DNA of 31,518 nucleotides from Dechloromonas sp. (GCA_017302355.1 JAFLDQ010000021.1:1-31518); one strand, 5' to 3'; shown: positions 14,977 through 24,900, counted from the stretch's first letter. Notes: generated by a model from the sequence alone, not told the origin. Numbers and translations are program-made.

Positions 14977-16025
14977 TGCAGCTCGACGATCTTTCCGCCG
15001 CCATCCGTGCCGCTCACGACAGCCACACGCCGCTGCGCATCCGCGGCGCCGGCAGCAAGGACTTCTACGGCGGCATGCTGGCCGGCGATGTCCTCGATGT
15101 CTCGGGCTACAGTGGCATCGTCGCCTACGAGCCGACCGAGCTTTATATCACCGCCCGCTGCGGCACGCCGCTCGCCGAGGTCGAAGCGGCGCTGGCTGAA
15201 AAAGGCCAGATGCTGGCCTGCGAGCCGCCGCGCTTTGGCGGAGCGACGGTTGGTGGTTGCGTCGCCGCCGGGTTATCCGGGCCGCGCCGGCAGCAGGCGG
15301 GGGCGGTGCGCGATTTCGTGCTCGGCGTCAAGCTGGTCGACGGCAGCGGCCAGATGCTCGATTTCGGCGGCCAGGTCATGAAGAACGTCGCCGGCTACGA
15401 TGTCTCGCGCCTCCTCGCCGGCAGCATGGGCACGCTCGGCGTGCTCGCCGAAGTGACGCTGAAGGTCCTGCCCAGGCCGGTCGCCGAACGGACGCTGGTC
15501 TTCACGCTGGACGAGGGGGAGGCGATCCGCCGGCTCAACGAATGGGGCGGCCAGCCGCTGCCGGTTTCGGCGTCGTTCTGGCACGACGGGAAACTCTGGT
15601 TGCGCCTGTCGGGGGCGGGGGCGGCGGTCGAGGCCGCACACGGCAAGTTGGGCGGCACGGTCGCGGTCGACGCCGAAAAACACTGGATTTTCGTGCGCGA
15701 GCAGGTCCATCCGGCGTTCGCCGGAACGATGCTGTGGCGGGTGGCGGCGCCGACGGCGGCCGCGCCGCTGGGGCTCGACGGCCTGCGCGCCATCGAGTGG
15801 GGTGGCGGGCAACGCTGGTACGGCGGCGAAGCGGGAGCAGTGCGTGGCGCGGCGGCACGGGCTGGCGGGCATGCCGTGCTCCACCGCGCGCCGGAATCGC
15901 TGCGCTGCCGGGAGGGCGCCTTCGCGCCGCTGTCGCCGGCCCTGCTCGCGCTGCACCGGCGCCTCAAGAAGTCCTTCGATCCCCGGGGCATCCTCAACCC
16001 CGGCCGCCTGTACGCCGAATTCTGA
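14976..16025 (+). CDS. glcE: glycolate oxidase FAD-binding subunit GlcE
   Basis: The second flavin-binding subunit of the glycolate oxidase complex, 349 residues, as usual. The N-terminal half is a short PCMH-type FAD domain: LRIRGAGSKDFYGG, GATVGGCVAAGLSGPRR, and GGQVMKNVAGYDVSRLLAGSMGTLGVLAEVTLK. The C-terminus ends with the family signature LKKSFDPRGILNPGRLY. The start codon overlaps the glcD stop (TGATG) and its own stop overlaps the glcF start in the same way, so translation of the three subunits is coupled. No ribosome-binding site beyond the coupling is evident. Confidence 0.95.
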   Translation: MQLDDLSAAIRAAHDSHTPLRIRGAGSKDFYGGMLAGDVLDVSGYSGIVAYEPTELYITARCGTPLAEVEAALAEKGQMLACEPPRFGGATVGGCVAAGLSGPRRQQAGAVRDFVLGVKLVDGSGQMLDFGGQVMKNVAGYDVSRLLAGSMGTLGVLAEVTLKVLPRPVAERTLVFTLDEGEAIRRLNEWGGQPLPVSASFWHDGKLWLRLSGAGAAVEAAHGKLGGTVAVDAEKHWIFVREQVHPAFAGTMLWRVAAPTAAAPLGLDGLRAIEWGGGQRWYGGEAGAVRGAAARAGGHAVLHRAPESLRCREGAFAPLSPALLALHRRLKKSFDPRGILNPGRLYAEF

Positions 16026-17263
16026 TGGATACCCGTCTCGCCGGCTTCATCCGCGACACGCCGGCCGGCAAGGAAGCCGAGACGATCCTGCGCAGCTGCG
16101 TGCACTGCGGTTTCTGCACCGCCACTTGCCCGACCTACCAGCTGCTCGGCGACGAACTCGACGGCCCGCGCGGGCGCATCTACCTGATCAAGCAGATGCT
16201 CGAGGGCCAGCCGGTGACGGAGAAGACCCGCCTCCACCTCGACCGCTGCCTGACCTGCCGCTCGTGCGAGACGACCTGCCCGTCGGGCGTCAGGTACAGC
16301 CATCTGCTCGACATCGGCCGCCAGGTCGTCGAGGACAAGCTGCCGCGCAAGGGCGGCGATGCCCTGACGCGGCGGATGCTGCGGGCAACGCTGCCGCGCC
16401 CCGCGGTGTTCGGGCCGGCGGTCAAGCTTGGCCAGTTGCTGCGTCCGCTGCTGCCGTCGGGGCTGGCGGAGAAGTTGCCGCCGGAAAGTCAGGGCGAGGC
16501 AAGACCATGGCCGCGCGCGGCAGGCCATCGCCGCCGCATGCTGGCGCTCGCCGGCTGCGTCCAGCCGGCGCTGGCGCCCAACATCAACGCCGCCACGGCG
16601 CGCGTTCTCGACCGGCTGGGCATCGAATTGTTCGAGGAGAATCGCGCCGGCTGCTGCGGCGCCGTGCGTTTCCACCTCAACGACCAGGATGCGGCGCGAA
16701 ACGACATGCGGCGCAACATCGACGCCTGGTGGCCGCATGTCGCGGCGGGCATCGAGGCGATCGTCGTCACCGCCTCCGGTTGCGGCGTGCAGGTCAGGGA
16801 CTACGGCCGGATCCTCGCCGATGACCCGGTCTACGCCGAAAAGGCGGCAAGAATCAGCGCCTTGTGCCGCGATCCGGCGGAGATTCTCGGCGCCGAACGC
16901 GAATCCCTGCAGACGCTGCTGGCGGCGGCGCCCGGGGCGCGCGGCAAGCTGGCCTTCCATTCGCCCTGTACCTCGCAGCACGGGCTGAAGATCCGCGGCG
17001 TCATCGAGGAATGGCTGGCGGCCGCCGGTTACACCCTGGCGCCGGTCGCCGACGGGCACCTGTGCTGCGGTTCGGCCGGCGCCTATTCACTGCTCCAGCC
17101 GGAATTGTCGCGGCGCCTGCGCGACAACAAGCTGACGGCGCTGATGGCGGGTTCGCCGCTGGTCATCGCCACCGCCAACATCGGCTGCCTGACCCACCTG
17201 CAGGCGGGAAGCGTTCTGCCGGTGCGGCACTGGATGGAACTCGTCGACGTTGCATTGCCCTGA
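16025..17263 (+). CDS. glcF: glycolate oxidase iron-sulfur subunit GlcF
   Basis: The electron-transfer subunit of the complex, 412 residues. Two ferredoxin-type 4Fe-4S motifs are near the N-terminus: CVHCGFCTATCP (about residues 26-37) and CLTCRSCETTCP (about 76-87). Two cysteine-rich CCG domains follow, with GCCGAVRFHLND and CCGSAGAYSLLQPE, plus GCVQPALAPNIN. This architecture is diagnostic of GlcF and related heterodisulfide-reductase-type subunits. It starts in the TGATG overlap with glcE and is the last gene of the operon. An 89-nt gap without an obvious T-tailed terminator separates it from the phosphatase gene. Confidence 0.96.
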   Translation: MDTRLAGFIRDTPAGKEAETILRSCVHCGFCTATCPTYQLLGDELDGPRGRIYLIKQMLEGQPVTEKTRLHLDRCLTCRSCETTCPSGVRYSHLLDIGRQVVEDKLPRKGGDALTRRMLRATLPRPAVFGPAVKLGQLLRPLLPSGLAEKLPPESQGEARPWPRAAGHRRRMLALAGCVQPALAPNINAATARVLDRLGIELFEENRAGCCGAVRFHLNDQDAARNDMRRNIDAWWPHVAAGIEAIVVTASGCGVQVRDYGRILADDPVYAEKAARISALCRDPAEILGAERESLQTLLAAAPGARGKLAFHSPCTSQHGLKIRGVIEEWLAAAGYTLAPVADGHLCCGSAGAYSLLQPELSRRLRDNKLTALMAGSPLVIATANIGCLTHLQAGSVLPVRHWMELVDVALP

Positions 17264-17352
17264 AGAGTCCGGCGGCAGATGGTGATCCGTGAGTTTTGTC
17301 ACGGGGGGCAGGCGGACCATCCTGCTAACCTCCCTGCGATCAAGGAGAGGCA

Positions 17353-18138
17353 ATGCTCATAACGGTTGATGCCTGCGCGGCGCAGCACCAGGGAGATCGC
17401 AAGGAACAACAGGATCGTCTGGCGATCCTGCCGCATGTTCAGCAGCGCGGGGTCGCCCTGGCCGTGGTCGCCGACGGCATGGGCGGCCACGCCGGCGGGG
17501 CGCTGGCCGCGGAACAGGTGGTGCATACGGTGAAGACCAGCTTCGAGTGTTTCTCGCCGACGGTGGAAATGCCGCGGATCCTGCTTGAAAACAGTCTGCT
17601 CGAGGCGCATCTGATGATCAAGGCGTCGCGTTTCATGAACGAGAAGGATCCGCACAGCACGGCCGTGATGCTGTTGCTGCAACCGGGCAGGGCGACCTGG
17701 GCGCACTGTGGCGACAGCCGCCTCTATCGTTTTCGCGACGGCGAGCCGATCTTTCGCAGCGTCGACCATTCCTATGTCCAGCACCTGATCGCCACCGGGC
17801 GCCTGGCGCCCGAGGAGGCGCTGAGCCATCCCAATCGCAATGTCCTGGTCACCTCGCTGGGCGGCAAGGAAGACCCGCGGTTCGATTTCGGCGAAGCCCG
17901 CGACCTGACCGGGGGCGACAGTTTCGTGATCTGTTCGGACGGCCTCTGGGCCTACTTCGATGATGCGGAGATGGGCCGCATCGTCGCCGAGAATTCGGCA
18001 CGCAGGGCTTCGCAGATCCTGGTCGACGCGGCGCGTGCGCGCGCCGCCGGAGGGGGCGACAACCTGTCGCTGGTGATCATCAAGCTGAACGAGGCGAGAC
18101 CTGCCGTGGCGCCGCCGATCAACGGCCGGAGGCGCTGA
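17353..18138 (+). CDS. PP2C-family serine/threonine protein phosphatase
   Basis: A 261-residue cytosolic PPM/PP2C phosphatase resembling PrpC/Stp1. The metal-binding motifs are present in order: GDRKEQQDR with Asp21, VVADGMGGHAGG with Asp41, HCGDSRLYRF (119-126), DHSYVQHLI, FVICSDGLW with Asp196, and GGGDNLSLV with Asp236. The usual Asn before Asp21 is Gln. AAGGAGAGG lies just before the ATG, a strong ribosome-binding site. No protein kinase, FHA or type VI secretion gene is adjacent in the window, so its partner is unknown. It may be transcribed separately from the glc operon. The C-terminal 15 residues are a basic, proline-containing tail. Confidence 0.93.
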   Translation: MLITVDACAAQHQGDRKEQQDRLAILPHVQQRGVALAVVADGMGGHAGGALAAEQVVHTVKTSFECFSPTVEMPRILLENSLLEAHLMIKASRFMNEKDPHSTAVMLLLQPGRATWAHCGDSRLYRFRDGEPIFRSVDHSYVQHLIATGRLAPEEALSHPNRNVLVTSLGGKEDPRFDFGEARDLTGGDSFVICSDGLWAYFDDAEMGRIVAENSARRASQILVDAARARAAGGGDNLSLVIIKLNEARPAVAPPINGRRR

Positions 18139-18172
18139 GCCTGGTAGCCTGTCCCATGGATCGCGGAACAAG

Positions 18173-18278
18173 ATGAAAACGCGGGATTTGCGTTGCCGGC
18201 CAGGCGCGAACCGCGGCAATAGCCGCGGCTATTGCGAGGATGAGCAACAAAGCCCGCTACGCAAGGACAAGTTTTCAT
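18173..18278. repeat. 106-bp structured inverted-repeat element between convergent genes
   Basis: The ends are perfect inverted repeats ATGAAAAC (18173-18180) and GTTTTCAT (18271-18278). Inside, GCGGGATTTGCGTTGC (18181-18196) pairs with GCAACAAAGCCCGC (18244-18257) apart from a two-base bulge and one mismatch. The centre contains a perfect 18-bp palindrome CAATAGCCGCGGCTATTG (18217-18234) and an alternative stem CCGCGGC/GCCGCGG (18211-18228); the two exclude each other. It may be a small dispersed mobile repeat (MITE-like), a bidirectional terminator for the convergent genes, or both. Confidence 0.6.
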
Positions 18279-18303
18279 GTTTCGTTATCTGTGGGGCAGG
18301 CTG

Positions 18304-19806
18304 CTAGCGCTTGCCGAGACCGCCGAGGAGCGCCGCGACGACGCGCTTCGGCTTGTGCGGGTCGACCTTGGCCGGCGGCTTGGCGGAATCGGGCAGGCCG
18401 GCGCGCGGCCCGGTCTCCTCGTAGGGCTTGCTGAAGTCGAAACCGTCGGCGGCGATCATCGGGTTGCGCCGCGGCGGACGCCGGTCGCCGCGCGCCGGCC
18501 GTTCCGGAGGCTCGGGACGATGGGCGACCGGCGCCATGACCGGCGGCGGCGCAGACGAACGCCGGCGCTTGTTGCCCGGCGGGTACTCGTACTCCGGCTC
18601 CGGCTCGAAACCGGCGACCTCGACCTGTTCGATCGGCCGCTTGATCAGCTTCTCGATATCGACCAGATAGCCGACCTCGCGCGCGCTGACCAGGGAAATG
18701 GCGTTGCCCTGCTTGCCGGCGCGGCCGGTGCGGCCGATGCGGTGCACGTAGTCTTCCGGCACGTGCGGCAGCTCGTAGTTGATGACGTACGGCAGGTCGT
18801 CGATGTCCAGTCCGCGCGCGGCGACATCGGTGGCGATCAGCGCATGCGTCGTGCCCTCCTTGAAGGCGTCGAGCGCCTTGATGCGGTCGAGCTGGCTCTT
18901 GTCGCCGTGGATGGCGTCGGCGTGGATGCCGGCGCGCTGCAGCTCCCGGGTCAGCCGTGAGCAGCCCTGCTTGGTCCGCATGAAGACCAGGCACTGGCGG
19001 ATTTCGCTCGATTTCAGCAATCTGATCAGCAGTCCGCGTTTGGCGAATTCCGCCACCGGGTGCACGCGGTGCGTGATCGTCTCCGACACCTGGTTGCGGC
19101 GGGCGACCTCGACCAGCACCGGCGACTTGAGCATGGTGTCGGCGAGCCGCCTGATTTCTTCCGAAAAGGTCGCCGAGAACAACAGGCTCTGCCGTTGCCG
19201 TGGCAGCATGTTGAGGATGCGCGTGACATCGGGGATGAAGCCCATGTCGAGCATGCGGTCGGCTTCGTCGAGGACCAGCGCCTGCACCGAGTTGAAGCTG
19301 ACGCTCTTCGATTCGACGTGGTCGAGCAGGCGGCCGGGGGTGGCGACGAGGATCTCGACGCCCTTCTTGAGTTCGGCGATCTGCGGCTTGATGTCGACCC
19401 CGCCGAAGGCGCACATGCTGCGAACCGGCGTGTGCCGGCTGTAGGACTTGACCGACTCGTAGACCTGCAGCGCCAGCTCGCGCGTCGGCGCGAGGATCAA
19501 GGCGCGCACCGGATGCCGGGCCGGCGACGGGCTGCTGCTGGCCAATGGCAGGATGCGTTGCAGGATGGGCAGCACGAAGGCCGCCGTCTTGCCGGTTCCG
19601 GTCTGGGCGCCGCCCATGATGTCCACGCCGCCGATCAGCAGCGGGATCGCCTGCGCCTGGATCGGCGTCGGCTTGGTATAGCCCTGGTCGGTGACGGCGC
19701 GCAGCAGTTCGGGTGCCAGGCCGAGGTCGGCGAAGGTGATTTCGGCGGCGCTTCCGGCCGCCGGGATGCCGGCGGCGTCGCCAGCCAACGTATTGATTTC
19801 AGACAT
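18304..19806 (-). CDS. rhlE: DEAD-box ATP-dependent RNA helicase RhlE
   Basis: A 500-residue RNA helicase likely acting in ribosome maturation and RNA turnover. Motifs in order: Q motif (ITFADLGL ... YTKPTPIQ, residues 23-50), Walker A AQTGTGKT (67-74), PTRELA (108-113), VATPGRLLD, the DEAD box (180-183), SAT (211-213), and HRIGRTGRAG near 340. After the helicase core comes a basic, proline- and arginine-rich tail (about residues 400-480) typical of RhlE. The -10 lies only 8 nt before the ATG, predicting an almost leaderless mRNA. No other ATG gives a complete Q motif, so the start seems right. It follows the efflux operon on the same strand but has its own promoter. Confidence 0.95.
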   Translation of the reverse strand: MSEINTLAGDAAGIPAAGSAAEITFADLGLAPELLRAVTDQGYTKPTPIQAQAIPLLIGGVDIMGGAQTGTGKTAAFVLPILQRILPLASSSPSPARHPVRALILAPTRELALQVYESVKSYSRHTPVRSMCAFGGVDIKPQIAELKKGVEILVATPGRLLDHVESKSVSFNSVQALVLDEADRMLDMGFIPDVTRILNMLPRQRQSLLFSATFSEEIRRLADTMLKSPVLVEVARRNQVSETITHRVHPVAEFAKRGLLIRLLKSSEIRQCLVFMRTKQGCSRLTRELQRAGIHADAIHGDKSQLDRIKALDAFKEGTTHALIATDVAARGLDIDDLPYVINYELPHVPEDYVHRIGRTGRAGKQGNAISLVSAREVGYLVDIEKLIKRPIEQVEVAGFEPEPEYEYPPGNKRRRSSAPPPVMAPVAHRPEPPERPARGDRRPPRRNPMIAADGFDFSKPYEETGPRAGLPDSAKPPAKVDPHKPKRVVAALLGGLGKR

Positions 19807-19809
19807 GGG

Positions 19810-19826
19810 CCGGCATTATACGCCGG
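19810..19826 (-). promoter_or_regulatory. rhlE -10 element within an inverted repeat
   Basis: On the minus strand TATAAT (19820-19815) is enclosed by the inverted repeat CCGGC (19810-19814) / GCCGG (19822-19826). The start codon follows 8 nt after the hexamer, so the transcript should start within a base or two of the ATG. Confidence 0.5.
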
Positions 19827-19865
19827 TCGCGTTCCGATCGCCCGAATCCGGCCGCCGGCAAGGCT

Positions 19866-20492
19866 CTACTTGCCGCGGCCGATGCCGAGGCCGGCGAACC
19901 AGGCGTCGAGGATGCCGGGGGCGTAGCTGGCCAGCGGAAACATCCCGGGCTTCCTGGTCCAGTTGAAGAGCAGGCCGTCCACCAGGCCGATGAAGCCGAT
20001 GGTCGCCTGGTGCGGCGTCAGACGGCGGTCCATCTGGCCCTGTTCCTGGGCCAGCGCGAAGGCGCGCTGGATGAGGTCGATGTGATTTTCGCCTTCTTCC
20101 AGGTGCGAATCGCGCAGCGCGGCCATTTCGCCGATGTATTCGCACTTGTGCCAGAAGATTTCGAAGACGCGGCGGAAGCTGGTGTCGCTCAGCATCTTGC
20201 CGATGAATTCATCGGCGGCGGCGCGGATGAAGCCGAGCGGGTCGGCCGCCAGGAGGGCGTCGCGGTCGGCGCTGTTGAACAGCAGCGGGCAGAGCAGGCG
20301 CTCGATCATCGCGTCGAACATGGCGACCTTGTTGGCGAAATGCCAGTAGATCGCCCCGCGCGTGACGCCGGCCTCGCGGGCGATGTCGTTCAGCGAGGTC
20401 TGCGCGACACCCTGCCGATTGAGTACCTCGACCGCGGTGTCGAGGATGCGGTTGCGCGTTTCCTGCGCGTCTTCCTTGGTTCTTCGGACCAT
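19866..20492 (-). CDS. TetR-family transcriptional repressor, AcrR/TtgR-like, of the efflux operon
   Basis: A 208-residue TetR-type regulator. The N-terminal DNA-binding domain has the canonical helix-turn-helix TSLNDIAREAGVTRGAIYWHFANK (about residues 32-55), closely similar to AcrR/MexZ/TtgR proteins. The C-terminal ligand domain has the AcrR-type block VFEIFWHKCEYIGEMAALR and the late segment IGFIGLVDGLLFNW. It is the fourth and last gene of the efflux operon, 32 nt after the outer-membrane gene and on the same strand, an unusual place because acrR-type repressors are usually divergent. The operator matching its family lies at the operon promoter (26295-26318). It therefore probably represses its own synthesis, with pump substrates or bile-like compounds as inducers; the ligand identity is unknown. 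Confidence 0.88.
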   Translation of the reverse strand: MVRRTKEDAQETRNRILDTAVEVLNRQGVAQTSLNDIAREAGVTRGAIYWHFANKVAMFDAMIERLLCPLLFNSADRDALLAADPLGFIRAAADEFIGKMLSDTSFRRVFEIFWHKCEYIGEMAALRDSHLEEGENHIDLIQRAFALAQEQGQMDRRLTPHQATIGFIGLVDGLLFNWTRKPGMFPLASYAPGILDAWFAGLGIGRGK

Positions 20493-20524
20493 GGGTCTTC
20501 GCTCTCCCGTGCTGCCGGCGCCGT

Positions 20525-21946
20525 TCAGGCGTCTTCGCGCCAGCCGCCGCCGAGCGCCTTGAACAGGTCGACCGCCGCACTCAGGCGGTTCTTGCGGCTG
20601 TTCAGATAGGTCAGTTCCGCAAGGTTGGTCGTGCGTTGCGCATCGAGCACCTCGAGAAATCCGACATAACCCGCCTCGTAGCGCGCCTGCGACAGTTTCA
20701 GCGAACGCCGCGCGGACTCCAGTTGGGCGATGTTGGCGGTTTCCTCGCTGGCCAGCTCGCGCAGGCTGACCAGCGCGTCGTTGACCTCCCTGAACGCCGT
20801 CTGCATTGTCTTGCGGTAACTGGCCAGCATTTCCTTCTGGCTGGCGCTCGCCTGGTCGACGCGGGCGCCGGTGCGGCCGGCGTCGAAAATCGGCATGGTC
20901 AGGCCGAGCGCCGCCGACCACAAGCCGGCCGGGCCGGTGAACAGGTTGGCGAGCGCCATGCTCTCGCTGCCGTAGGAGCCGGTCAGGCTGATCGCCGGGA
21001 AGTAGGCGGCCTTGGCGACGCCGATGCGGGCGTTGGCGGCGATCAGCCTTTCCTCGGCCTGGCGCACGTCGGGGCGGGCTTCGAGCAGGGCCGACGGCAG
21101 GCCGGCCGGCGGCGCCGGCGGCAGCGGTAGCGGCGTCAGGTTCGCCGGAATGCGCAGGCCGGGCTGGCCGCTGAGCAGGCCGATCTGGTTTTCCGAAAGC
21201 GCGCGCAGGCGTTTCAACTGGCTCAGCTGCGACTGCGCGGCGGCCAGCGAGTTTTCCGCCTGGGCGGTTTCGAGCGCCGAGGCCGAGCCGGCGTCGAGAC
21301 GCGCCCGGACGATGCGCAGGGTCTGCTCGCGCGAGGCCACGGTCTCCTGGCTGACGGCGATTTCGGCGTCGTGGCTGCGCAGCGCCAGGTATTCGTTGGC
21401 GACCTGGCCGATCAGCGTCAGGCGCACGCTGTCGCGGGCGAAGCGGCTGGCCAGCGCCTCGGCTTCGGCGGCCTCGTTCTGGCGGCGGATGCGGCCCCAC
21501 AGGTCGATCTCGTAGCTGAGCGACAGCGCGGCGCGGTGGTTGTTGTAGATCGCGCCGCCCATCCGCCGGCCGTTGAAGGTCTCGCCGCTGGTGCCGCTGC
21601 GGCTGGTCGAAGCGCCGAGATCGAGCGCCGGATAGTAGGCGGCACCCGCCTCGCGGGCGACGGCGTCGGCGGCTTCGAGGCGGGCGATGGCGGCCTGCAG
21701 GTCCTGGTTGGCGGCGAGCGCCTGGGCGACGAGCGCGTTCAGGCTCGGGTCGCCGAACAGCATCCACCATTCGGGATTGACTGGCGCCGCGGCGCGCGCC
21801 TCGGGAGCGGCCTGGCCATAGTCGTCGGGCAGGGTCGCCGACGGCCGGGCGTAGTCGGGGCCGACGGCGCACCCCGCGAGCAGGGCGGTTGCGGTCAACG
21901 CCGAAAAAAGGCCGATTTTCATGGCGGGCTGGTTACGGGCGGACAT
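20525..21946 (-). CDS. RND efflux outer-membrane lipoprotein (OprM/TolC-type, NodT family)
   Basis: The outer-membrane channel of the tripartite pump, 473 residues. The lipobox LLAGC (Cys26) follows a signal peptide; then VGPDYARPSATLP, the standard N-terminus of OprM-like factors. Two repeated OEP domains follow, with NQDLQAAIARLEAADA, YEIDLWGRIRR, ARPDVRQAEERLIAANARIGVAKAAYFP and ARYEAGYVGFLEVLDAQRT as diagnostic segments. The start at 21946 is preferred over the ATG at 21922 because GGAGG stands 9 nt before it, whereas none precedes the latter. The gene overlaps the end of the pump gene by 14 nt. Confidence 0.94.
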   Translation of the reverse strand: MSARNQPAMKIGLFSALTATALLAGCAVGPDYARPSATLPDDYGQAAPEARAAAPVNPEWWMLFGDPSLNALVAQALAANQDLQAAIARLEAADAVAREAGAAYYPALDLGASTSRSGTSGETFNGRRMGGAIYNNHRAALSLSYEIDLWGRIRRQNEAAEAEALASRFARDSVRLTLIGQVANEYLALRSHDAEIAVSQETVASREQTLRIVRARLDAGSASALETAQAENSLAAAQSQLSQLKRLRALSENQIGLLSGQPGLRIPANLTPLPLPPAPPAGLPSALLEARPDVRQAEERLIAANARIGVAKAAYFPAISLTGSYGSESMALANLFTGPAGLWSAALGLTMPIFDAGRTGARVDQASASQKEMLASYRKTMQTAFREVNDALVSLRELASEETANIAQLESARRSLKLSQARYEAGYVGFLEVLDAQRTTNLAELTYLNSRKNRLSAAVDLFKALGGGWREDA

Positions 21947-24900
21947 GCGGGTTTTCCTCCGTCGGATCGGCGTGCTCGTCGCCGGGGGCGGGCAGATTCT
22001 GCTTGCCGCGTTCGAGCCACTTGAAGAAGAGCGGGATGAAGAGGGTGGCGATGAAGGTGGCGGCGATCATGCCGCCGAAGACGCCGGTGCCCATCGACTG
22101 GCGGGCGGCGGCGCCGGCGCCGGTCGCCTTGACCAGCGGGAAGACGCCGAGGACGAAGGCGAGCGAGGTCATGATGATCGGCCGGAAGCGCAGGCGGGCG
22201 CCCTCCAGCGCGGCATCGACGACGTTCCTGCCCTCGGCGTACTTCTGCGCGGCGAACTCGACGATCAGGATGGCGTTCTTCGACGCCAGGCCGATGAGCA
22301 CGACGAGGCCGATCTGGAAGTAGATGTCGTTGGGCATGCCGCGCAGCCAGACCGCGGTCAGCGCGCCCATCAGCGCGAAGGGCACGGCCATGACGACGGC
22401 CAGCGGCAGCGACCATTTCTCGTATTGCGCGGCGAGGATCAGGAAGACCATGACGATGGCGAAGGCGAAAGCCTGCAGCGACGACCCGGCGGAGCGCTTC
22501 TCCTGGAAGGCCTGGCCGGTCCACGAGATTTCGTAGCCGCTGGGCAGCGTCGCGGCGGCGACTTCCTCGACGATCCTGATCGCATCGCCCGAGCTGACGC
22601 CGGGCTTGCTGTCGCCCATCACCTTGGCGGCGACGAAGCCGTTGAAGCGCTCGACCTGTTCCGGGCCGACCACGCGCCTGATCGACGAAATGGCCGACAG
22701 CGGGATCATCTGGTTGCTGGTCGCGCTGCGCACGTAGACCTTGCCGATGTCCTCCGGCTTCATGCGGTAGTCCGCCTCGGCCTGCAACTGGACGCGATAG
22801 ACGCGGCCGGCCTTGTTGAAGTCATTGACGTAGAGCGCGCCCATCGTGCTCTGCAGGGTCGAATAGACCGAGTCGAGCGGGATGCCGAGGGCGAGCGCCT
22901 TCGGCTCGTCGACCTCGACGAAGAGCTGCGGCACGGTCGGGCGGAAGAAGGTCGCGATGCGGGTGAATTCCGGGTGCTTCTGCAGGTCGTCGATGAAGTT
23001 CTTGACCACTTCCTCGAGCTTCCTGGCGTCGCCGTCTACGCGGTTCTGCACATAGACCTCGAAGCCGCCGGCTGTGCCGAGACCCATGATGGGCGGCGGA
23101 TTGAAGACGAGGCCGATGCCGTCGGCCTGCATCATGCCGAACCCCATGAACTTGCCGGCGAGATCCTGCGCCTTGGCGTCGCGCTCGCTCCAGTCGTTCA
23201 GCGGGATGAACATGGTGCCGGCGTTGGGCTTGTTGCCGCCGCCGATCAGGTCGAAGCCGGAAACGACGAAGGTATGCATCACCGCCGGGTCGGCGGCGAT
23301 CGCCTGGCGCAGGCTCTCGCCGGTCGTCGCCGTGCGCCTGAGCGTCGCGCCGTCCGGCAGCAGGGTGGCGGCGATCAGGTAGCCCTGGTCCTCGGACGGC
23401 ACGAAGCTGCCGGGGATGATGCGGAAGAAGGCGAGGATCGATCCGATCACGAGGGCGAAGAGCAGGGCGACGACGATGCTATGCTTGAGGGTCAGGCTGA
23501 CGACGCCGATGTAGGCGCGGGTGAGCCGCTCGAACAGCCGGTTGAAAGGCGCGAAGAGCTTGTTTTCGCCGTGCTGGACCTTGAGCAGCAGGGCGCACAG
23601 GGCGGGCGTCAGGGTCAGCGCGACGACGCTCGAAATCGCCACCGAAACGGCGACGGTGACGGCGAACTGCTTGTAGAGCTGGCCGGCGATGCCGCCGAGG
23701 AAGGCGACCGGCACGAACACCGCGACCAGCACCAGCGTGGTGGCGATGACCGCGCCCTGGACTTCCTGCATGCCCTTGATCGCCGCCTGGCGCGGCGGCA
23801 GCTTTTCCTCGGACATCAGGCGCTCGACGTTTTCCAGCACGACGATGGCGTCGTCGACGACGATGCCGATCGCCAGCACCATCGCGAACAGGGTCAGCGT
23901 GTTGATCGAGAAGCCGAACAGCCAGAGACCGGCGAAGGTGCCGATCAGCGAGATCGGCACGGCGATCATCGGGATCAGCGTCGCCCGCCAGTTCTGCAGG
24001 AAGAGGAAGACGACGGCGAGGACCAGCAGCATCGCCTCGATCAGGGTCTTGACGACCTCGTTGATCGAGGCCGAGACGAAGCGCGTCGTATCGAAGGGGA
24101 TGACGTAGCCCATCCCCTCCGGGAATTTCTTCTTCAGCTCGTCCATCTTGTTGCGGACGTTCTCGGCCACTTCGAGCGCGTTGGCGTCGGTCTGCAGGAA
24201 GACGCCCATGGCGATGGTCGGATTGCCGTCGAGCGTCACGCTCTGGTCGTAGCTGTAGGCGCCGAGCTCGATGCGCGCGATGTCCTTCAGGCGCAGCACG
24301 CCGCCCGGGCCGCTGGCGCGGATGACGATGTTGCCGAATTCCTCGGGAGTCAGCAGGCGGCCCTTGGCGGTCACCGTGTAGATCAGCTGCTGGTCGCCCG
24401 GCGCCGGTTCCTGGCCGATCTTGCCGGCCGCGTTCTGGGCGTTCTGGATGCGGATCGCGTTGGCCACGTCGCTCGTCGTCAGGCCGAGCTGGGCCATGCG
24501 GTCCGGCTTCAGCCAGACGCGCATCGAGTAGTCCTGGGCGCCGAAGACGGTGACGTCGCCGACGCCCCTGACCCGCTTCAGCTCGTCGACGATGTTGAGG
24601 CTGGCGTAATTGGAGAGGAACAGGGTGCTGAACTTGCCCTTTTCGGAGTCGAGCGCGACGACCTGCAGGATGTCGTTCGAACGCTTCTGGACGATCACCC
24701 CGTTGCGCCGCACCTCTTCCGGCAGGCGCGGCTCGGCGGCCTTGACGCGGTTGTTGACGTTGACCGAGGCGATGTCGACGTTGGTGCCGACCTCGAAGGT
24801 CGCGGTGATGCTGACCGCGCCGTTGGCCGATGCCGAGGAAGTGAAGTAGAGCAGGTTCTCGACCCCGTTCAGCTGTTCCTCGATCGGCGCGGCGACCGTG

